DNA from: JBBQFI01 sp038237805
Lineage (GTDB): Bacteria > Verrucomicrobiota > Verrucomicrobiia > Chthoniobacterales > UBA10450
Reading direction: 5' to 3'
Assembly: GCA_038237805.1 (NCBI GenBank)
Contig: JBBRYI010000004.1
Span: 228,395-292,394 of the forward strand
DNA: 64,000 nt
The notes beneath the pieces are model-generated. The model did not search any database. It was given only the letters and a program-made list of their open reading frames with translations, and was not told where the DNA came from. Positions 62,713 through 64,000 of this stretch are shown here, piece by piece. How positions within the stretch are numbered: the first letter of the stretch is position 1; the number at the start of each line of letters is the position of its first letter. Position numbers and translations under genes: made by a program.

Positions 62713-63039
62713 ACGCCATTTTCATAGGAGTCTCGGCACTCCGGTTAGTCTCGCATGGTTCCGCAAGACTGCGTAAAATAACGTATCAATTTGAAACTCG
62801 TTCGCGATGAGTCTCCCGGCCCCTTTAATTTTCAATGGATGCTGGGCTAAAAGCGTAACCGCGGGTCTAGTAGAACCGCGCTCCAACGCAAACACCGTCG
62901 CACGAACCCAATCTCATTTCACAGCTACGGTATACCGCTACCAGCTTAATGAAAAATGCCGGCGTCGCGTGGATCAGAAACGCAGTTCGCGATAGCGAGA
63001 GCGTCGGCTTAGGCGGTTTTGGAGTGGTCAAACACTGTC
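62713..63039. other. Noncoding spacer downstream of tRNA-Leu
   Basis: About 330 bases. A short open frame from 62807 has no protein-like features. I see no repeat, terminator or attachment duplicate of the tRNA 3' end. Confidence 0.45.
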
Positions 63040-64000
63040 TTATCTCGCTAATATTTTGGGTCGGTTAGGTGAACTTTCCCGTATAGCTGGGGAACTAGCC
63101 GACGTTATGCCATTACCCGATCCTGATTTTACGACACCTACGTCGGTGCTGTTGATTTCACCGTTGACGGTCACATCTTCGCGGAAGTTTGCGTCAGTTA
63201 TAGTTTGTCCTGATTGGGATTTAGTTTGCGAAATGTCAGTCGCGTTGACGCGTTTGTTACCCGTCGTGTCACCAACAAGCACGATCATATTGACCGCCAT
63301 GTCGGGCGAAATCTGAGCGAAGTTATCGGTTACATTACTCAAAGTAATCGTAATCGTCTGCACGTCTGCAACGCCACTTAAATCTACGGTCATAGTGTTG
63401 TTGACGAAACTCGGCGTTCCCGACACTGTGCCTGCAGTCACGCTTGCACTGCCGTCTACTACCTTGTTGTTAAACGTAAACACGAGTTTGTGGTTGCCAT
63501 CGCTATCCCGGCATTCGACGCCGGGCACACCGGTGAGTGGCAATTTGATGTCGAAGGTTCCCAAAGTTCCATGCATTTTTCGGGACGCTGCGCTAACTAA
63601 CTGCAGCGTTGGGATAATCCCGAAGCGAATTGTATGGTTTCCGTAGTCGGCCACGAAGACATTTCGTGTGCTGTCCACCGCCACGCCGCTCGGAGAATCA
63701 AACCGCGCCGCGCTGCCGGTGCCGTCGGCGCTGCCGCTGCTCCCAGCCAAACCGGCCAGCGTGCTCACGTCGCCAGCAGGGGTGATTTTGCGGATGGTCT
63801 GGTTACCTGTGTCCGCGACATAAATGTTGCCGGTGCTGTCGACCGCCACGCCCTGCGGATAATTGAACCGTGCCGCGCTGCGGGTGCCATCGGCGCTGCC
63901 AGAGCCGCCCGCTAAACCCGCCAGAGTGGTCACCTCGCCAGCCTGCGTGATTTTGCGGATCGTGTGATTATACGTGTCGGCCACATAAATGTTGTCGACG
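63040..64000 (-). CDS. NHL-repeat exported protein with Ig-like and dockerin-like tail, 5' end cut by window edge
   Basis: The frame enters at the right edge and encodes at least two and a half NHL propeller blades (NIYVADTYNHTIRKIT; GVAVDSTGNIYVADTGNQTI), nearly identical to each other at DNA level with a period of about 160 bases. The Ig-like module (KMHGTLGTFDIKLPLTG) and dockerin-like loops (GDTTGNKRVNATD; NGEINSTD) close the protein. It is another blade type joined to the same tail as the four sialidase-like proteins. Confidence 0.85.
   Translation of the reverse strand, partial: VDNIYVADTYNHTIRKITQAGEVTTLAGLAGGSGSADGTRSAARFNYPQGVAVDSTGNIYVADTGNQTIRKITPAGDVSTLAGLAGSSGSADGTGSAARFDSPSGVAVDSTRNVFVADYGNHTIRFGIIPTLQLVSAASRKMHGTLGTFDIKLPLTGVPGVECRDSDGNHKLVFTFNNKVVDGSASVTAGTVSGTPSFVNNTMTVDLSGVADVQTITITLSNVTDNFAQISPDMAVNMIVLVGDTTGNKRVNATDISQTKSQSGQTITDANFREDVTVNGEINSTDVGVVKSGSGNGITSASSPAIRESSPNRPKILAR

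Noticed and set aside
62807..62995. Open frame downstream of tRNA-Leu as a gene
   Set aside because: No recognised motif or good start and a composition unlike neighbouring genes.

Overview
The window looks like a chromosomal segment of a moderately GC-rich Gram-negative bacterium, most likely a soil-type member of the Verrucomicrobiota (Chthoniobacterales-like). This is an inference from gene families, not a database match: lpxD (lipid A), an OmpA-like protein, type II secretion/type IV pilus parts, floA, and several very large exported beta-propeller proteins ending in an Ig-like plus dockerin-like tail. There is no rRNA or CRISPR array. Two tRNA genes are present: tRNA-Ala(CGC), minus strand, 30808-30880, and tRNA-Leu(CAA), plus strand, 62629-62712.

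Layout. 1-5.5 kb: the end of a secreted NlpC/P60-like gene, then a tightly overlapping biosynthetic run dapF-dapA-dapB-folK-panB and an OmpA-domain protein. 5.5-12.8 kb (minus): glmS, two tandem GspE/PilB ATPases, GspF/PilC and a GspG-like pseudopilin. 13-18.6 kb: glgC, envelope and coiled-coil proteins, a NYN nuclease, a lone receiver domain, lpxD and a class II aldolase. 18.6-25.8 kb: a translationally coupled set of a beta-ketoacyl-synthase-like protein and two histidine kinases, then a divergent receiver-kinase fusion. 25.9-30.7 kb: a LanB-like dehydratase coupled to a ParA ATPase, an acetyltransferase, a UdgX-type uracil-DNA glycosylase and a small exported protein.

30.84-43.16 kb is a decayed genomic island bounded by a 38-bp direct repeat of the 5' half of tRNA-Ala. 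It carries a relic tyrosine integrase, inverted repeats near both ends, a duplicated cassette (small basic protein, SymE-like toxin, opposing XRE helix-turn-helix remnant), many truncated genes (sensory-rhodopsin transducer, ClC channel, DUF2971) and one intact giant exported protein. 43.2-53.1 kb returns to chromosomal accessory genes: a frameshifted EamA exporter, PhzF, a MocR regulator with a repeated operator, an acetyltransferase, a propeller protein, an aminotransferase and an amino-acid permease. 53.3-64 kb: two more propeller/dockerin proteins, a ferritin-VIT1 fusion, an EamA exporter, floA with its partner, and an NHL-repeat/dockerin protein running off the right edge.

The most striking signal is not a gene. 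The 9-mer GCCTAACGA (usually followed by G or A) occurs about 32 times on both strands, against about 0.5 expected by chance at equal base frequencies. It falls in every reading frame, within conserved enzyme motifs and over stop and start codons. In density and size it resembles the DNA uptake sequences of Neisseria and Pasteurellaceae, and the same window encodes pilus/secretion machinery that such a system could use. I propose it as a candidate uptake-sequence-like repeat; other genome-wide word functions remain possible.
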